From Gluconacetobacter liquefaciens (GTDB taxonomy: Bacteria; Pseudomonadota; Alphaproteobacteria; Acetobacterales; Acetobacteraceae), in the NCBI RefSeq assembly GCF_003350405.1, contig NZ_QQAW01000012.1:39372-103371 (forward strand): DNA of 64,000 nucleotides. Direction: 5' to 3'. The translations under genes were made by a program, and so were the position numbers. Numbering within the stretch: position 1 is the first letter of the stretch; each line of letters opens with the position of its first letter. Positions 56,128-64,000 of this stretch are shown piece by piece. The notes below the pieces were generated by a model that did not search any database, was not told where the DNA came from, and saw only the letters and a program-made list of their open reading frames with translations.

Positions 56128-56245
56128 AGTAAAAAATGCGGCTTAACTTACAGTGTCGGCTTTGGGAAAACTGACACCCCCCTTTGGATGTCCGAAAAGA
56201 GGGCGAAAGCAGTCAGCTAGAAAAAAACATCATTATGCGATGAGT

Positions 56246-56299
56246 TGCAGGAGGCAAGCCTCATACCCGGGTGTTGGGGCAGCGTCTTGGTGAAGACTG
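56246..56299. repeat. 54-bp direct repeat, copy 1
   Basis: Begins TGCAGGAGGCAAGCCTC and ends GAAGACTG; matches 57014-57067 in length and at most positions. It lies between the island and the lipoprotein gene. Confidence 0.65.
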
Positions 56300-56394
56300 T
56301 ATCGAGATATTTTGCGATCGGCTGGTATTGATCGTTCTTCAACCCGATGAAGCGACGACGAATAAAATTGCCATTCTGGCGCTGACAATCCGGC

Positions 56395-56880
56395 TTACCA
56401 GCCGGCGTTATACTGCCCCATGCCAGGGTCCCAGTTTCCCCATGCCGGGTTCCACGACGGGTTCCAGCCGCCCCAGCCGGGGCCGCCCATCGGACCCCAG
56501 GCGTTCCAGTTCCACATGGTGTCCTGATATTCGCCGGCCGTCATCTGCTGTTCGTCGGCCAGCATCTTCTGCTGGCGATAGCTCTGGTAGTTGTCGTAGG
56601 CGGCCTGGTCGCCGACATATAGGCAGTCGCACACGGTCGGGTCGGCATACACGTAGAACACGTTGCCGCCATGAGTCCGGCGGACGAAATGATGCGGCGG
56701 CAGACGGTTCAGCATCGCCTGCTGCTGCTGCGAACTGGCGGGTTTCAGCGCAAAGCCCGCTGCGGCAAGGTGGTCTTCCTTCTGCGCGATCCGCTGGGCG
56801 GTCGTTTCACACGACGGCAGGCTGCCTAGCATGGCAAGGATGGCGAGAGCGCGCAGAGGCGCGTTTTTCGGCGTGACCAT
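56395..56880 (-). CDS. Lipoprotein with Trp/Gly/Asn-rich tail
   Basis: 161 aa from the ATG at 56880 (MVTPKNAP). Signal peptide with a lipobox-like LPSC ending near residue 24, so probably a lipoprotein. The middle has HFVRRTHGGNVFYVYADPTVCDCLYVGD. The last 35 residues consist of W/G/P/N-rich imperfect repeats (WGGWNPSWNPAWGNWDPGMG). Proteins of this type are common and unnamed in Acetobacteraceae. It sits alone between two direct repeats. Confidence 0.75.
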   Translation of the reverse strand: MVTPKNAPLRALAILAMLGSLPSCETTAQRIAQKEDHLAAAGFALKPASSQQQQAMLNRLPPHHFVRRTHGGNVFYVYADPTVCDCLYVGDQAAYDNYQSYRQQKMLADEQQMTAGEYQDTMWNWNAWGPMGGPGWGGWNPSWNPAWGNWDPGMGQYNAGW

Positions 56881-57013
56881 TCCGCGTGGGCTCCTGACTG
56901 GCAATCCTTTGAAATAATCTACCCGCCATCTCGCGCCAGATCAACGGCGTGCAAAAAGACCAAGGCGCCGCAAGCACCAAGACCGAACGACAGCTCAAGA
57001 TCAGGAATCGAGG

Positions 57014-57067
57014 TGCAGGAGGCAAGCCTCCTGCCGGGGTGTCGGGGCAGAGCCCTGACGAAGACTG
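57014..57067. repeat. 54-bp direct repeat, copy 2
   Basis: Second copy, same orientation, just downstream of the hinT stop (57073). The two copies bracket the lipoprotein gene. Confidence 0.65.
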
Positions 57068-57072
57068 CCCGT

Positions 57073-57453
57073 TCAGCCCCGATGCAGCATCGGCCCCAGC
57101 GCGGCCCCACCGAACAGATGCACATGGAAGTGCGGCACTTCCTGCCCGGCGGCGACGCCCATATTCGCCAGCAGACGGTATCCGTCCTCGTCCAGCCCCA
57201 GCAACCCCGCCACATGGCCGACAGCGCGGGTAAAGCCCGCGATTTCGGCATCGCCGGCCGTCTGGCTGAAATCGGCGAAAGAAACGTAGGGCCCTTTGGG
57301 GATGACCAGCACATGGACTGGCGCCTGGGGCGCGATGTCGTGGAACGCCAGCGCGTACTCGTTTTCATAGACCTTGCGGCACGGGATTTCCCCGCGCAGG
57401 ATCTTGGCGAAGACGTTCTGCGGGTCGTAGGGACCTCGTCCGGAAACGGCCAT
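57073..57453 (-). CDS. hinT: HIT-family protein HinT
   Basis: 126 aa from the ATG at 57453, placed seven bases after AAGGAGG; the ATG at 57459 is too close to that site. HIT fold with the histidine triad HFHVHLFGG (V-P-H-F-H-V-H), FAKILRGEIP at the start and HVLVIPKGPY. A purine nucleoside phosphoramidase. In many alphaproteobacteria it follows hisE, as here (17 bases between). Confidence 0.93.
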   Translation of the reverse strand: MAVSGRGPYDPQNVFAKILRGEIPCRKVYENEYALAFHDIAPQAPVHVLVIPKGPYVSFADFSQTAGDAEIAGFTRAVGHVAGLLGLDEDGYRLLANMGVAAGQEVPHFHVHLFGGAALGPMLHRG

Positions 57454-57470
57454 GGACATGCCTCCTTGCG

Positions 57471-57953
57471 TTATACCGCCAACGGGTCACGGGGGCGGGC
57501 GGCCTTTTCGGCGATGCCGCTGGTGCCCTGGCGGCGCGTCAGTTCGGCCCAGACATCCGACGGATGGATGCCGGCATCAACCCACATGACGATCAGGTGG
57601 TACAGCACGTCGGCGCTTTCGCCGATCAGTTCCTCGCTGTTGCCGGCGACGGCCTCGATCAGGCATTCGACCGCTTCCTCGCCGAATTTCTGGGCGATCT
57701 TGCGACGGCCGCGTGACAGCAGGCGTGCCGAATGGCTCACGGCGGGGTCGGTACCCTTGCGCGAGACGACGACGTTGAACAGCCGGTCCAGAATTTCCGC
57801 CGTCGCCACCGGTTCGGCGGGCAGGGCAGGGGCAGCCTTTACGATGGCTTCAGCGGGAGCGGCCTTCTTCCGGGCGGTCTTCTTGGCGACGCTCTTCTTG
57901 CCGGCGGCCTTGGTGTCGTCATTCTTGCGCGTGGTCTTGGGAATTTTCGGCAT
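57471..57953 (-). CDS. hisE: Phosphoribosyl-ATP pyrophosphohydrolase with basic N-terminal extension
   Basis: 160 aa. The C-terminal ~105 residues are His[49 protein letters not shown]. It hydrolyses phosphoribosyl-ATP to phosphoribosyl-AMP in histidine synthesis. The first ~50 residues are a lysine/alanine-rich extension ([16 protein letters not shown]) like histone H1 tails, unusual for HisE, which is normally ~107 aa. A start at a later codon would remove it, but no better ATG is seen. Last gene of the his run. Confidence 0.9.
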   Translation of the reverse strand: MPKIPKTTRKNDDTKAAGKKSVAKKTARKKAAPAEAIVKAAPALPAEPVATAEILDRLFNVVVSRKGTDPAVSHSARLLSRGRRKIAQKFGEEAVECLIEAVAGNSEELIGESADVLYHLIVMWVDAGIHPSDVWAELTRRQGTSGIAEKAARPRDPLAV

Positions 57954-57981
57954 CGTGCCCTCGCTTGCGTATCGGCGTCGT

Positions 57982-58755
57982 TCAGGATCTGGCGGCTGGC
58001 GTGTGGCGTACCGGCAGGCCGGCATCCGCCAGCGCCTGCTTGACCTGCGGGATGGTGAACTGGCCGAAATGGAACACGCTGGCGGCCAGCAGGCCGGTGG
58101 CGCCCGCGCGCGCGCCTTCGACGAAATGCTCCAGTGTGCCGACGCCGCCCGAGGCCACGACCGGCACCCGCACCGCGCCGCAGGCCGCCCGCAGCAGGTC
58201 CAGGTCGAACCCGCTGCGGGTGCCGTCACGGTCCATGCTGGTCAGCAGGATCTCGCCGGCACCACGCTCGGTGACTTCGCGGCACCAGTCGATGACGTTG
58301 CGGCCGGTGGGGGTGCGGCCGCCATGGGTGTAGACTTCCCATGATCCGTGCCCGTCCGAGCGGGCGTCCACGCCCACCACCACGCACTGGCTGCCGAATT
58401 TGCGCGCGGCCTCGTTGATCAGTTCCGGGCGGCTGACGGCAGCGGAATTCATCGCGCATTTGTCGGCACCGGCCAGCAGCAGGCGGCGCATGTCGTCGGT
58501 CGTGCGTACGCCACCGCCTACGGTCAGGGGCAGGAAGATCTTCTCGGCGGTGCGGTTGACCACGTCCAGGATGGTGTCACGATTCTCGTGGCTGGCGGTG
58601 ATGTCCAGAAAGGTCAGTTCGTCGGCGCCGGCGGCGTCATAGACCGCCGCCTGTTCCACCGGGTCGCCCGCGTCGCGCAGCGAGACGAAATTGACCCCCT
58701 TCACCACCCGTCCGTTCTTGACGTCCAGGCAGGGGATGACCCGCAGCTTCAGCAT
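57982..58755 (-). CDS. hisF: Imidazole glycerol phosphate synthase, cyclase subunit
   Basis: 257 aa TIM barrel: [15 protein letters not shown] with catalytic aspartate, [32 protein letters not shown] and [15 protein letters not shown]. With HisH it forms IGP and AICAR from PRFAR and ammonia. Its ATG overlaps the hisA stop (TGATG). The hisH gene is two genes upstream. Confidence 0.96.
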   Translation of the reverse strand: MLKLRVIPCLDVKNGRVVKGVNFVSLRDAGDPVEQAAVYDAAGADELTFLDITASHENRDTILDVVNRTAEKIFLPLTVGGGVRTTDDMRRLLLAGADKCAMNSAAVSRPELINEAARKFGSQCVVVGVDARSDGHGSWEVYTHGGRTPTGRNVIDWCREVTERGAGEILLTSMDRDGTRSGFDLDLLRAACGAVRVPVVASGGVGTLEHFVEGARAGATGLLAASVFHFGQFTIPQVKQALADAGLPVRHTPAARS

Positions 58756-59498
58756 CAGGACAAAATCCGCAGCGCATCGGCCGGGTCCACCCGGCCGTCA
58801 TAGAGCGCACGCCCGACGATTACGCCCTCGATTCCCGGCGCGGTGACGGTCGCGGCCCGCAGTGCGCGCAGATGCTCGACATTGCCCACGCCGCCGCTGG
58901 CGATGACAGGGATCGAGAGGCTGTTCGCCAGTTCGGCGGTCTGGGGGATGTCGATGCCGGTCAGCATGCCGTCGCGGCTGATCTCGGTGAAGATGATCGC
59001 GGCGACGCCCGCATCTTCCATCCGCCGGCCCAGGTCGATGGCCTTCATGTCCGAGGTTTCGGCCCAGCCCTCGGTCGCGACCTGCCCCGAACGCGCGTCG
59101 ATGCCCGCGACGATCCGGCCGGGGAAGGCGCGGCAGGCGGCGCGGACCAGTTCGGGGTTCTTCACCGCGACGCTGCCCAGGATCACACGGGTGATCCCGG
59201 CGGCCAGCCAGCGTTCGATGCTGTCCAGGTCGCGCAGGCCGCCGCCCAACTGCACCGGCACGGTGGCGTTGGCGATAATGGCTTCGATCGCGGCGCTGTT
59301 GGCCGACCTGCCGGCGAAGGCGCCGTTCAGGTCCACCACATGCAGCCAGCCGCACCCGGCCGCGATCCATGCGCGGGCCTGCGCGCCGGGATCGTCGGAA
59401 TACACCGTGGCATCATCCATCTCGCCCCGGCGCAGGCGCACGCAGGCGCCGTCCTTGAGGTCGATGGCGGGGTAGAGGGTCAGGCTGTGGCCGGTCAC
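58755..59498 (-). CDS. hisA: HisA isomerase, internally initiated form
   Basis: 247 aa from GTG at 59498, the usual HisA length, with AGGACC about nine bases upstream as a weak ribosome site. Key residues: aspartate in [33 protein letters not shown] and [11 protein letters not shown]. Listed separately because sequence alone cannot decide between fusion and internal start. Confidence 0.75.
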   Translation of the reverse strand: MTGHSLTLYPAIDLKDGACVRLRRGEMDDATVYSDDPGAQARAWIAAGCGWLHVVDLNGAFAGRSANSAAIEAIIANATVPVQLGGGLRDLDSIERWLAAGITRVILGSVAVKNPELVRAACRAFPGRIVAGIDARSGQVATEGWAETSDMKAIDLGRRMEDAGVAAIIFTEISRDGMLTGIDIPQTAELANSLSIPVIASGGVGNVEHLRALRAATVTAPGIEGVIVGRALYDGRVDPADALRILS

Positions 59499-60107
59499 GC
59501 TGGCAGGTCCTGTCGCGGGGATGGGAACGGAGGCGGCCTGCGGGTGGGCGGGGACGACCCGCTCATTGTCCTGCAGCCGCTTGGTGAAGAACAGGCCGCG
59601 CATCGTCCGCCCGTCGGCACGGGCGTAGCTGGGATGGGTGCCCCACTGATAGAAGCCGAAGGCGCGGAACAGCCGGATCGCGGCTTCCTGGGTCTCGCGC
59701 ACATCCAGGTTCAGGATCTGGTAGCCCATGGCCCGCGCGCATTGCTCGGCCTCCAGCAGCAGCAGCCGGCCGAGCCCGCGCCCTCTGGCATAGGGAGCGA
59801 CGTACAGATGCATCAGCGTGGCGCTCATCGCCTGCGCTTCGTTGTTGCGCGGCGGGCGCACCAACTGCGCGCCACCGACGATGACGCCGTCCAGCCGCAC
59901 CACGAACAGCATGCGTTCCGGCACCATCAGCAGGCCCCGGAAATAGCGTTCCATCGCCTGGCGGCCCGGCACGGTCAGCCAGCCGAACCCGCCGCCATCC
60001 AGGATCGCGGCATCGGTAGCCTCGCATAGTGCCTGTAGCTCGTCTTCCGTCAGCGACTGAACCCGTTCGGCACGCGGCTGGTCGTAGGGTCTGCCGGTTC
60101 CGGTCAT
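58755..60107 (-). CDS. hisA: GNAT acetyltransferase and HisA in one continuous frame
   Basis: The ATG at 60107 ([10 protein letters not shown]) overlaps the hisH stop and opens a GNAT domain: [23 protein letters not shown] (acetyl-CoA P-loop) and [21 protein letters not shown]. No stop follows; the frame continues through a linker of about 20 residues ([14 protein letters not shown]) straight into a complete HisA barrel ([19 protein letters not shown]). The total is 450 aa. Either the product is a fusion, or HisA is also made from the internal GTG at 59498. HisA isomerises ProFAR to PRFAR. The GNAT substrate is unknown. Confidence 0.8.
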   Translation of the reverse strand: MTGTGRPYDQPRAERVQSLTEDELQALCEATDAAILDGGGFGWLTVPGRQAMERYFRGLLMVPERMLFVVRLDGVIVGGAQLVRPPRNNEAQAMSATLMHLYVAPYARGRGLGRLLLLEAEQCARAMGYQILNLDVRETQEAAIRLFRAFGFYQWGTHPSYARADGRTMRGLFFTKRLQDNERVVPAHPQAASVPIPATGPASVTGHSLTLYPAIDLKDGACVRLRRGEMDDATVYSDDPGAQARAWIAAGCGWLHVVDLNGAFAGRSANSAAIEAIIANATVPVQLGGGLRDLDSIERWLAAGITRVILGSVAVKNPELVRAACRAFPGRIVAGIDARSGQVATEGWAETSDMKAIDLGRRMEDAGVAAIIFTEISRDGMLTGIDIPQTAELANSLSIPVIASGGVGNVEHLRALRAATVTAPGIEGVIVGRALYDGRVDPADALRILS

Positions 60108-60781
60108 GCGGGAACTCCTTCGCGGGCAGGCATCCAGCGCAGGAAGTTGGACAGGATGCGCAGGCCGACCGTCTGGCTCTTCTCGACATGAAACTGCGTG
60201 CCGGCGCGATTGCCACGGGCCACGATCGCCGGCACCGCGTCGCCATAATCGGTAGTCGCCACCAGTTCGTCGGGCACGCCGTGGCGCAGCGCATAGGAAT
60301 GGACGAAATAGCCGTGGGCGTCCGCGTCCAGCCCGTCGGTCAGTGGATGGGCGCCCGGTACGAAATCCAGCCGGTTCCACCCCATCTGCGGCAGGCGCAG
60401 GCCCGGCGCGTCCATGGGGGCGATTTCGCCCGCGATCCAGCCGAAACCGGGGGTGACGGCATGTTCCAGCCCGCGCTCGGCCATCAGTTGCATGCCCACA
60501 CAGATGCCCAGGAACGGCGTGCCGGCATCCGTCGCGTCGACGATGGCGGCGCGCAGCCCCGGTACGGCATCCAGCCCGGCGGCGCAGTCGGCAAAGGCGC
60601 CCTGTCCTGGCAGCACGATCCGGTCGGCGCTCCGCACGGCCTGCGGGTCGGCCGAGATCGTCACCTCGGCGTCGATGCCGCTATCCGCCGCCGCGCGGGT
60701 CAGGGCTCGTGCGGCCGATGCCAGATTGCCGCCATTATAATCGATGACCAGGATGGATTGCGTCGCGGATGTCATGCTCAA
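60104..60781 (-). CDS. hisH: Imidazole glycerol phosphate synthase, glutaminase subunit
   Basis: 225 aa, class I amidotransferase: oxyanion strand ...PFLGICVGMQLMAERG with nucleophile Cys, and the catalytic His/Glu in GTQFHVEKSQ. Supplies ammonia to HisF. Start ATG at 60781 or 60775; overlaps the upstream DUF2628 stop and, at its end, the GNAT start by four bases. Confidence 0.95.
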   Translation of the reverse strand: MSMTSATQSILVIDYNGGNLASAARALTRAAADSGIDAEVTISADPQAVRSADRIVLPGQGAFADCAAGLDAVPGLRAAIVDATDAGTPFLGICVGMQLMAERGLEHAVTPGFGWIAGEIAPMDAPGLRLPQMGWNRLDFVPGAHPLTDGLDADAHGYFVHSYALRHGVPDELVATTDYGDAVPAIVARGNRAGTQFHVEKSQTVGLRILSNFLRWMPAREGVPA

Positions 60782-61164
60782 GCCTCAGCCATATTCCCGC
60801 GCGTGCGTGCAAGCGTGGGATTGCGCTCGAGCAGGCGCAGCAGCGCTGCCTCGTGACCCCGCGCAACGACGATCGGTCCGGCGGCCAGACCGTTCAGCCG
60901 TAATTCCCACGCCCTGATATCGGCGGCACACAGGCCCAGCAGCAGATGCAGACCGGCCCAGAAGGGCAGAAGCGGCAGATGCGCTGTCTGCACCGCACTC
61001 AGCAGGATCAGGCTGCCGGCCCCGGCCAGCAATCCGGCGATCCAGCTTCCCTGAATCACCAGCCCCAGCCAGCCCAGCAGCAGTACCCGCCAGGACAGGC
61101 GCTCGGCTACCAGAACAGGCGGCCGCCGGTCATCTGCCCGGAACCATGTGGTATAGGTCGTCAC
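60778..61164 (-). CDS. DUF2628-family membrane protein
   Basis: 128 aa with two hydrophobic segments ([21 protein letters not shown] and [17 protein letters not shown]) and the family's closing [22 protein letters not shown]. Small inner-membrane protein of unknown function, often found inside alphaproteobacterial his operons between hisB and hisH, as here. Overlaps hisB and hisH. Confidence 0.82.
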   Translation of the reverse strand: MTTYTTWFRADDRRPPVLVAERLSWRVLLLGWLGLVIQGSWIAGLLAGAGSLILLSAVQTAHLPLLPFWAGLHLLLGLCAADIRAWELRLNGLAAGPIVVARGHEAALLRLLERNPTLARTRGNMAEA

Positions 61165-61757
61165 AGCACGCCTTTGGTCGAGGGAATGCTGCCCGCCGCG
61201 CGCGGGTCGGGTTCGGCCGCCATGCGCAGGGCGCGGGCCGCGGCCTTGAACGAGGCCTCGGCGATATGGTGGCAGTTCCGCCCGGCCTTCTGCGTCACAT
61301 GCAGCGTCAGCAGCGCGCTCATGGCGAAGGCGCGGAAGAATTCCTCGAACAGTTCGGTGTCCATCTCGCCGATCTTGTCGCGGGTGAAATCCACCGACCA
61401 GGCCAGGAAGGGGCGGCCGGAAATGTCCACCACCACTTCGCTCAACGCCTCGTCCAGCGGCACCAGAGCGTGGCCGAACCGGCGGATGCCGCGCTTGTCG
61501 CCGATCGCACGGACAAAGGCCTGACCTAGCGCGATGCCGATATCCTCGGTGGTGTGATGGAAATCGATATGCAGGTCGCCCTTGGCCTCGATCTCCAGAT
61601 CGAACAGGCCATGGCGCGCGAGAGCCGTCAGCATGTGATCGAAGAAGCCGATACCGGTCGCGATCCGTGACTGGCCGGTGCCATCCAGGTTCAGTCGGAG
61701 CGTGATGTCGGTCTCGCTGGTGACGCGATGAATCGTGGCTGTGCGGGCGGTATCCAT
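61161..61757 (-). CDS. hisB: Imidazoleglycerol-phosphate dehydratase
   Basis: 198 aa, single-function HisB: metal motifs [14 protein letters not shown] and [17 protein letters not shown], plus GIGFFDHML. Dehydrates IGP to imidazole acetol phosphate. First gene of the minus-strand his run (hisB-DUF2628-hisH-GNAT/hisA-hisF-hisE-hinT); its promoter should lie in 61758-61942, shared divergently with the nitroreductase gene. Confidence 0.96.
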   Translation of the reverse strand: MDTARTATIHRVTSETDITLRLNLDGTGQSRIATGIGFFDHMLTALARHGLFDLEIEAKGDLHIDFHHTTEDIGIALGQAFVRAIGDKRGIRRFGHALVPLDEALSEVVVDISGRPFLAWSVDFTRDKIGEMDTELFEEFFRAFAMSALLTLHVTQKAGRNCHHIAEASFKAAARALRMAAEPDPRAAGSIPSTKGVL

Positions 61758-61942
61758 GCCCGTTCTCCTACAGGAATGGGGCGCGTTAGGCCACTCTCCT
61801 ATATATGTGCGCGATGCGCCACCGGCCGGGGTTCGCGTCTCTGGCCCGCAGGGGATGGATATTGGCTTCCCATGCCTTCTGCGGCATGGTGCCGGCCAGG
61901 GCCGCGCGACCGCTGCCGGGGCCCGAGACCAAGGAGGCCCCA

Positions 61943-62533
61943 ATGGCCGTGCTCGACAGTCTGCTGTCCCGCTTTTCGACCGACGCCCTGTCCGACCCCG
62001 CGCCCGAAGGGTCGGTGCTCGAAGATATCCTGTCCACCGCGATGCGCGCGCCCGATCATGGCCGCCTGCGGCCGTGGCGTTATGTGCTGATTCGCGGAGA
62101 GGCCCGGCCGAAGCTGGCCGAACTGGTGGTGGCCGGCATGCTGGCGCGCGATCCGGACGTGCCGGCGGCCAAGATCGAAAAGCGCCGCAAGCGCTTCTCC
62201 ACCATGCCGTTGACCATCGCGCTGGGCATGCACCTGCGCCCCGAAGACAAGATCCCGCTGATCGAGCAGGAAATGGCGGTCGCGGCGGCGGCGATGAATA
62301 TCCTCAACGCCCTGCATGCAACCGGCTTCGGCGGCGTCTGGGTTACAGGTGACATGGCGGTCGACCCTGCACTGGCCTCGGCGCTGGGGTTCGATGCACC
62401 GCACCGGCTGGCGGGCTTCCTGTTCGTCGGCACGCCCGATCCGAACCGGGCCGTTCCCTCGCGCCGACCGGTCGAAGGATATGTGGCGGAGTGGCATGGC
62501 GCGCCCGTCACATTCGCGGCGGATAAAGAGTAA
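61943..62533 (+). CDS. Nitroreductase-family protein (YdjA-like)
   Basis: 196 aa from the ATG at 61943 (AAGGAGG upstream). FMN-binding nitroreductase fold of the small YdjA subgroup: [18 protein letters not shown] and a late [10 protein letters not shown]. Reduces nitro compounds or quinones with NAD(P)H; natural substrate unknown. Sixteen bases before the hydroxylase gene, so co-transcribed. Confidence 0.88.
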   Translation: MAVLDSLLSRFSTDALSDPAPEGSVLEDILSTAMRAPDHGRLRPWRYVLIRGEARPKLAELVVAGMLARDPDVPAAKIEKRRKRFSTMPLTIALGMHLRPEDKIPLIEQEMAVAAAAMNILNALHATGFGGVWVTGDMAVDPALASALGFDAPHRLAGFLFVGTPDPNRAVPSRRPVEGYVAEWHGAPVTFAADKE

Positions 62534-62549
62534 AGTGCGGGAGGCCGAG

Positions 62550-63728
62550 ATGCGTAGTGACGTCACGATTATCGGTAGTGGCCCTGCCGGCCTGGCCACG
62601 GCCCTGTCGCTGGAAAGCGCCGGCCTGTCGGTCACTGTTCTGGAGCGCGCACCACAGGCGGCACTGGCCGAGCCCGCATTCGACGGGCGGGAAATCGCCC
62701 TGACCCATCATTCGGTCTCGGTCCTGCGGAATGCCGGGGCCTGGGCGCGCATCCCGCCGGTGGGTATCTCCCCTTTGCGTGAGGCACGGGTGGAAACCGG
62801 ACGGCACAACCACCCGCTGACCTTCGATACCAACGGTCAGGGCGTCGAGGCGTTGGGGTATCTGGTCTCCAACCACATGATCCGCCAGGCCTTGTATGAA
62901 GAGGCCATGACGCGTCCCGGTATCGTCATCCGCGCGGGCGTCGCGACGCGGCGTGTGCGGGACGAGGGCGAGAGCGTGACCGTGCTGGCCGAGGGCGGTG
63001 ACGTGACGTCGCGCCTGGCCATCGCGGCAGATGGCCGGTTTTCCGAAATCCGGCGCCTGCAAGGCATCGGCGCAATCGTCCATGATTTCCATCGCACGAT
63101 GCTGGTCTGTCGCATGGCGCATGAATCGCCCCACCATCATGTGGCGCTGCAATGGTTCGATGACGGTCAGACGGTCGCGCTGCTGCCCGTCAATGGCGGC
63201 GCGTCCTCGCTGGTGCTGACCCTGCCGCCGGAGCAGATCGAGGCGCTACGAACGATGGAGCGCGAGCAGTTCAACGAGAACATCATGGCCAGGGTCGGTA
63301 ACCGGCTGGGGGCCATGAGGCTGGTTAGCACGCGCCACGTCTATCCCCTGCGGGCGGTCTATGCGCATCGCTTCACGGCGCGACGCTTCGCCTTGATTGG
63401 CGATGCGGCGGTAGGCATGCACCCGATCACTGCGCATGGGTTCAATCTGGGCCTCAAGGGGCAGGATGTCCTGGCGCAGGAAATTGCGGCGGGCATGGCG
63501 CGTGATGGCGATCCGGGGTCGGCTGCGGTGTTGCGGCGGTTCTCCATGCGCCATCGCCTGACCACGGCCCCCCTCTTTGCCGCCACCAACGGCATCGCCA
63601 CCCTCTATACGCGCGACGAATCACCCTTTCGGTACCTGCGCCGCGCCGGTCTGCGGGCCGCCGATTCCCTTGCGCCGTTCAAGGCGGCCGTGACCAACAT
63701 GTTGATCGATCGTGGAAAAACGGCCTGA
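62550..63728 (+). CDS. UbiH/UbiM-family FAD-dependent hydroxylase
   Basis: 392 aa from the ATG at 62550 (GGGAGG upstream). Aromatic-ring monooxygenase: N-terminal Rossmann GSGPAGLATALSLESAG, FDGREIALTHHS (seen in UbiH/F/M proteins), a middle substrate domain, and the second FAD motif ALIGDAAVGMHPITAHGFNLGLKG. Hydroxylates the ubiquinone ring precursor. The DGREIALTH form is reminiscent of UbiM, but UbiH and UbiF are alternatives. Last gene before the rRNA promoters. Confidence 0.9.
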   Translation: MRSDVTIIGSGPAGLATALSLESAGLSVTVLERAPQAALAEPAFDGREIALTHHSVSVLRNAGAWARIPPVGISPLREARVETGRHNHPLTFDTNGQGVEALGYLVSNHMIRQALYEEAMTRPGIVIRAGVATRRVRDEGESVTVLAEGGDVTSRLAIAADGRFSEIRRLQGIGAIVHDFHRTMLVCRMAHESPHHHVALQWFDDGQTVALLPVNGGASSLVLTLPPEQIEALRTMEREQFNENIMARVGNRLGAMRLVSTRHVYPLRAVYAHRFTARRFALIGDAAVGMHPITAHGFNLGLKGQDVLAQEIAAGMARDGDPGSAAVLRRFSMRHRLTTAPLFAATNGIATLYTRDESPFRYLRRAGLRAADSLAPFKAAVTNMLIDRGKTA

Positions 63729-63736
63729 AACCGCCA

Positions 63737-63780
63737 TTTTCTGATCGGCGGGTCAGAAAAAAATGATGCGGGTCATTTTT
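63737..63780 (+). terminator. Hairpins after the hydroxylase gene
   Basis: Two overlapping stem-loops: TTTTCTGA/TCAGAAAA (63737-63760) and AAAAATGA/TCATTTTT (63759-63780), the second ending in a T run on the plus strand. Likely separates this gene from the rRNA promoters. Confidence 0.65.
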
Positions 63781-63785
63781 CGCTG

Positions 63786-63814
63786 TTGACGGTGGTTTGG
63801 GTGGGGTGTAGATC
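63786..63814 (+). promoter_or_regulatory. rRNA promoter P1 (sigma70-like)
   Basis: -35 TTGACG (63786-63791), 17-base spacer, -10 TAGATC (63809-63814). Confidence 0.6.
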
Positions 63815-63840
63815 GCTCTTCACCGCCGGGGCTGAGGTTC

Positions 63841-63869
63841 TTGACCTGGCGGTTCGGACCTGCTAGTTT
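63841..63869 (+). promoter_or_regulatory. rRNA promoter P2 (sigma70-like)
   Basis: -35 TTGACC (63841-63846), 17-base spacer, -10 TAGTTT (63864-63869). Tandem with P1, about 55 bases apart, as expected for an rrn operon. Confidence 0.65.
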
Positions 63870-63904
63870 CCTTGGCCCTGCTGGGTTGAGTGAGTGACTG
63901 GCAG

Positions 63905-64000
63905 AGTTCTTTGACAACAGAATATGGAATGGAAGGGATATGTTGGCGGCGTTCTGACGGCCTTTGAGAGAGGGTTGTTTTAGGTTTTGGTTTTATCTGG
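63905..64000 (+). promoter_or_regulatory. rRNA operon leader with boxA-like antitermination site
   Basis: GTTCTTTGACAA near 63907 resembles the rrn boxA motif, followed by AAGGGATATGTTGGCGGC, a leader segment I associate with acetic acid bacteria upstream of 16S rRNA. The 16S gene itself is beyond the window. Confidence 0.6.

Noticed and set aside
60108..60380. Longer upstream start for the GNAT-HisA frame inside hisH
   Set aside because: The ATG at 60107 overlaps the hisH stop in the usual ATGA way, and the extra N-terminal residues do not resemble GNAT sequence.
1..64000. CRISPR arrays
   Set aside because: No series of regularly spaced identical repeats was seen; the repeats found are pairs or single elements.
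1..64000. tRNA genes and tRNA-associated attachment sites
   Set aside because: No convincing cloverleaf or T-arm GTTCRANNC context was found in the intergenic regions I examined, including the island edges.

Overview
The window is high-GC DNA from an alphaproteobacterium, most probably an acetic acid bacterium (Acetobacteraceae, Gluconacetobacter/Komagataeibacter-like). This rests on the protein families and their order, the TonB receptors, and the rRNA leader at the right end. It is inferred from the sequence alone. Most genes lie on the minus strand, and many adjacent genes overlap by 1-8 bases.

Left part (1-16 kb): a frameshifted sugar epimerase gene (AGE family) and an SDR oxidoreductase; an AT-rich, gene-poor stretch; and an IS3-family element (2712-3960). 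Next comes a glycolate/glyoxylate module: permease, GlcD, GlcE, GlcF, tartronate semialdehyde reductase, hydroxypyruvate isomerase and glyoxylate carboligase. A divergent IclR-type regulator faces palindromic candidate operators. The module would import glycolate (or lactate), oxidise it to glyoxylate, condense two glyoxylates and lead to glycerate. No glycerate kinase is present, and only a possible pyruvate-kinase tail remains downstream of the reductase. A WYL regulator/VOC pair and a secreted DUF4232 protein follow.

Middle (17-35 kb): a periplasmic M1 aminopeptidase; two TonB-dependent receptors that share leader, signal peptide and a conserved upstream block with a TGTTGC-N6-GCAACA palindrome; an EamA exporter; ParE; secreted, lipoprotein and OmpA-type envelope proteins; and an Rrf2 regulator divergent from a cysteine synthase.

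Housekeeping block (35-53 kb): DUF1491, S41 protease, RNase R (split by a frameshift in a CG run), TopA, DprA, PlsY, a dihydroorotase homologue without its metal-binding histidines, PyrB, GltX, ComEC, Nth and an ABC exporter. ComEC is bracketed by two copies of a 120-bp element with inverted arms, and its only usable start codon lies inside one copy.

Accessory island (53.4-56.2 kb): markedly AT-rich. It holds a 364-aa protein with a possible PD-(D/E)XK nuclease signature and, divergently, a coupled pair encoding 83-aa and 309-aa unknown proteins. This is the best candidate in the window for an undescribed, possibly defence-type system.

Right end (56-64 kb): a lipoprotein between two 54-bp direct repeats; HinT; a compact his operon (hisB, DUF2628, hisH, a GNAT-hisA continuous frame, hisF, hisE with a basic N-terminal extension); a nitroreductase and a UbiH/UbiM-type hydroxylase on the plus strand; and finally tandem sigma70-like promoters and a boxA-like leader that should drive an rRNA operon beyond the window.

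Three genes (epimerase, glcF, rnr) carry apparent frameshifts, each exactly in a short simple repeat (G7, C7, CG run). Sequencing error, real decay and slippage cannot be told apart from the sequence alone.
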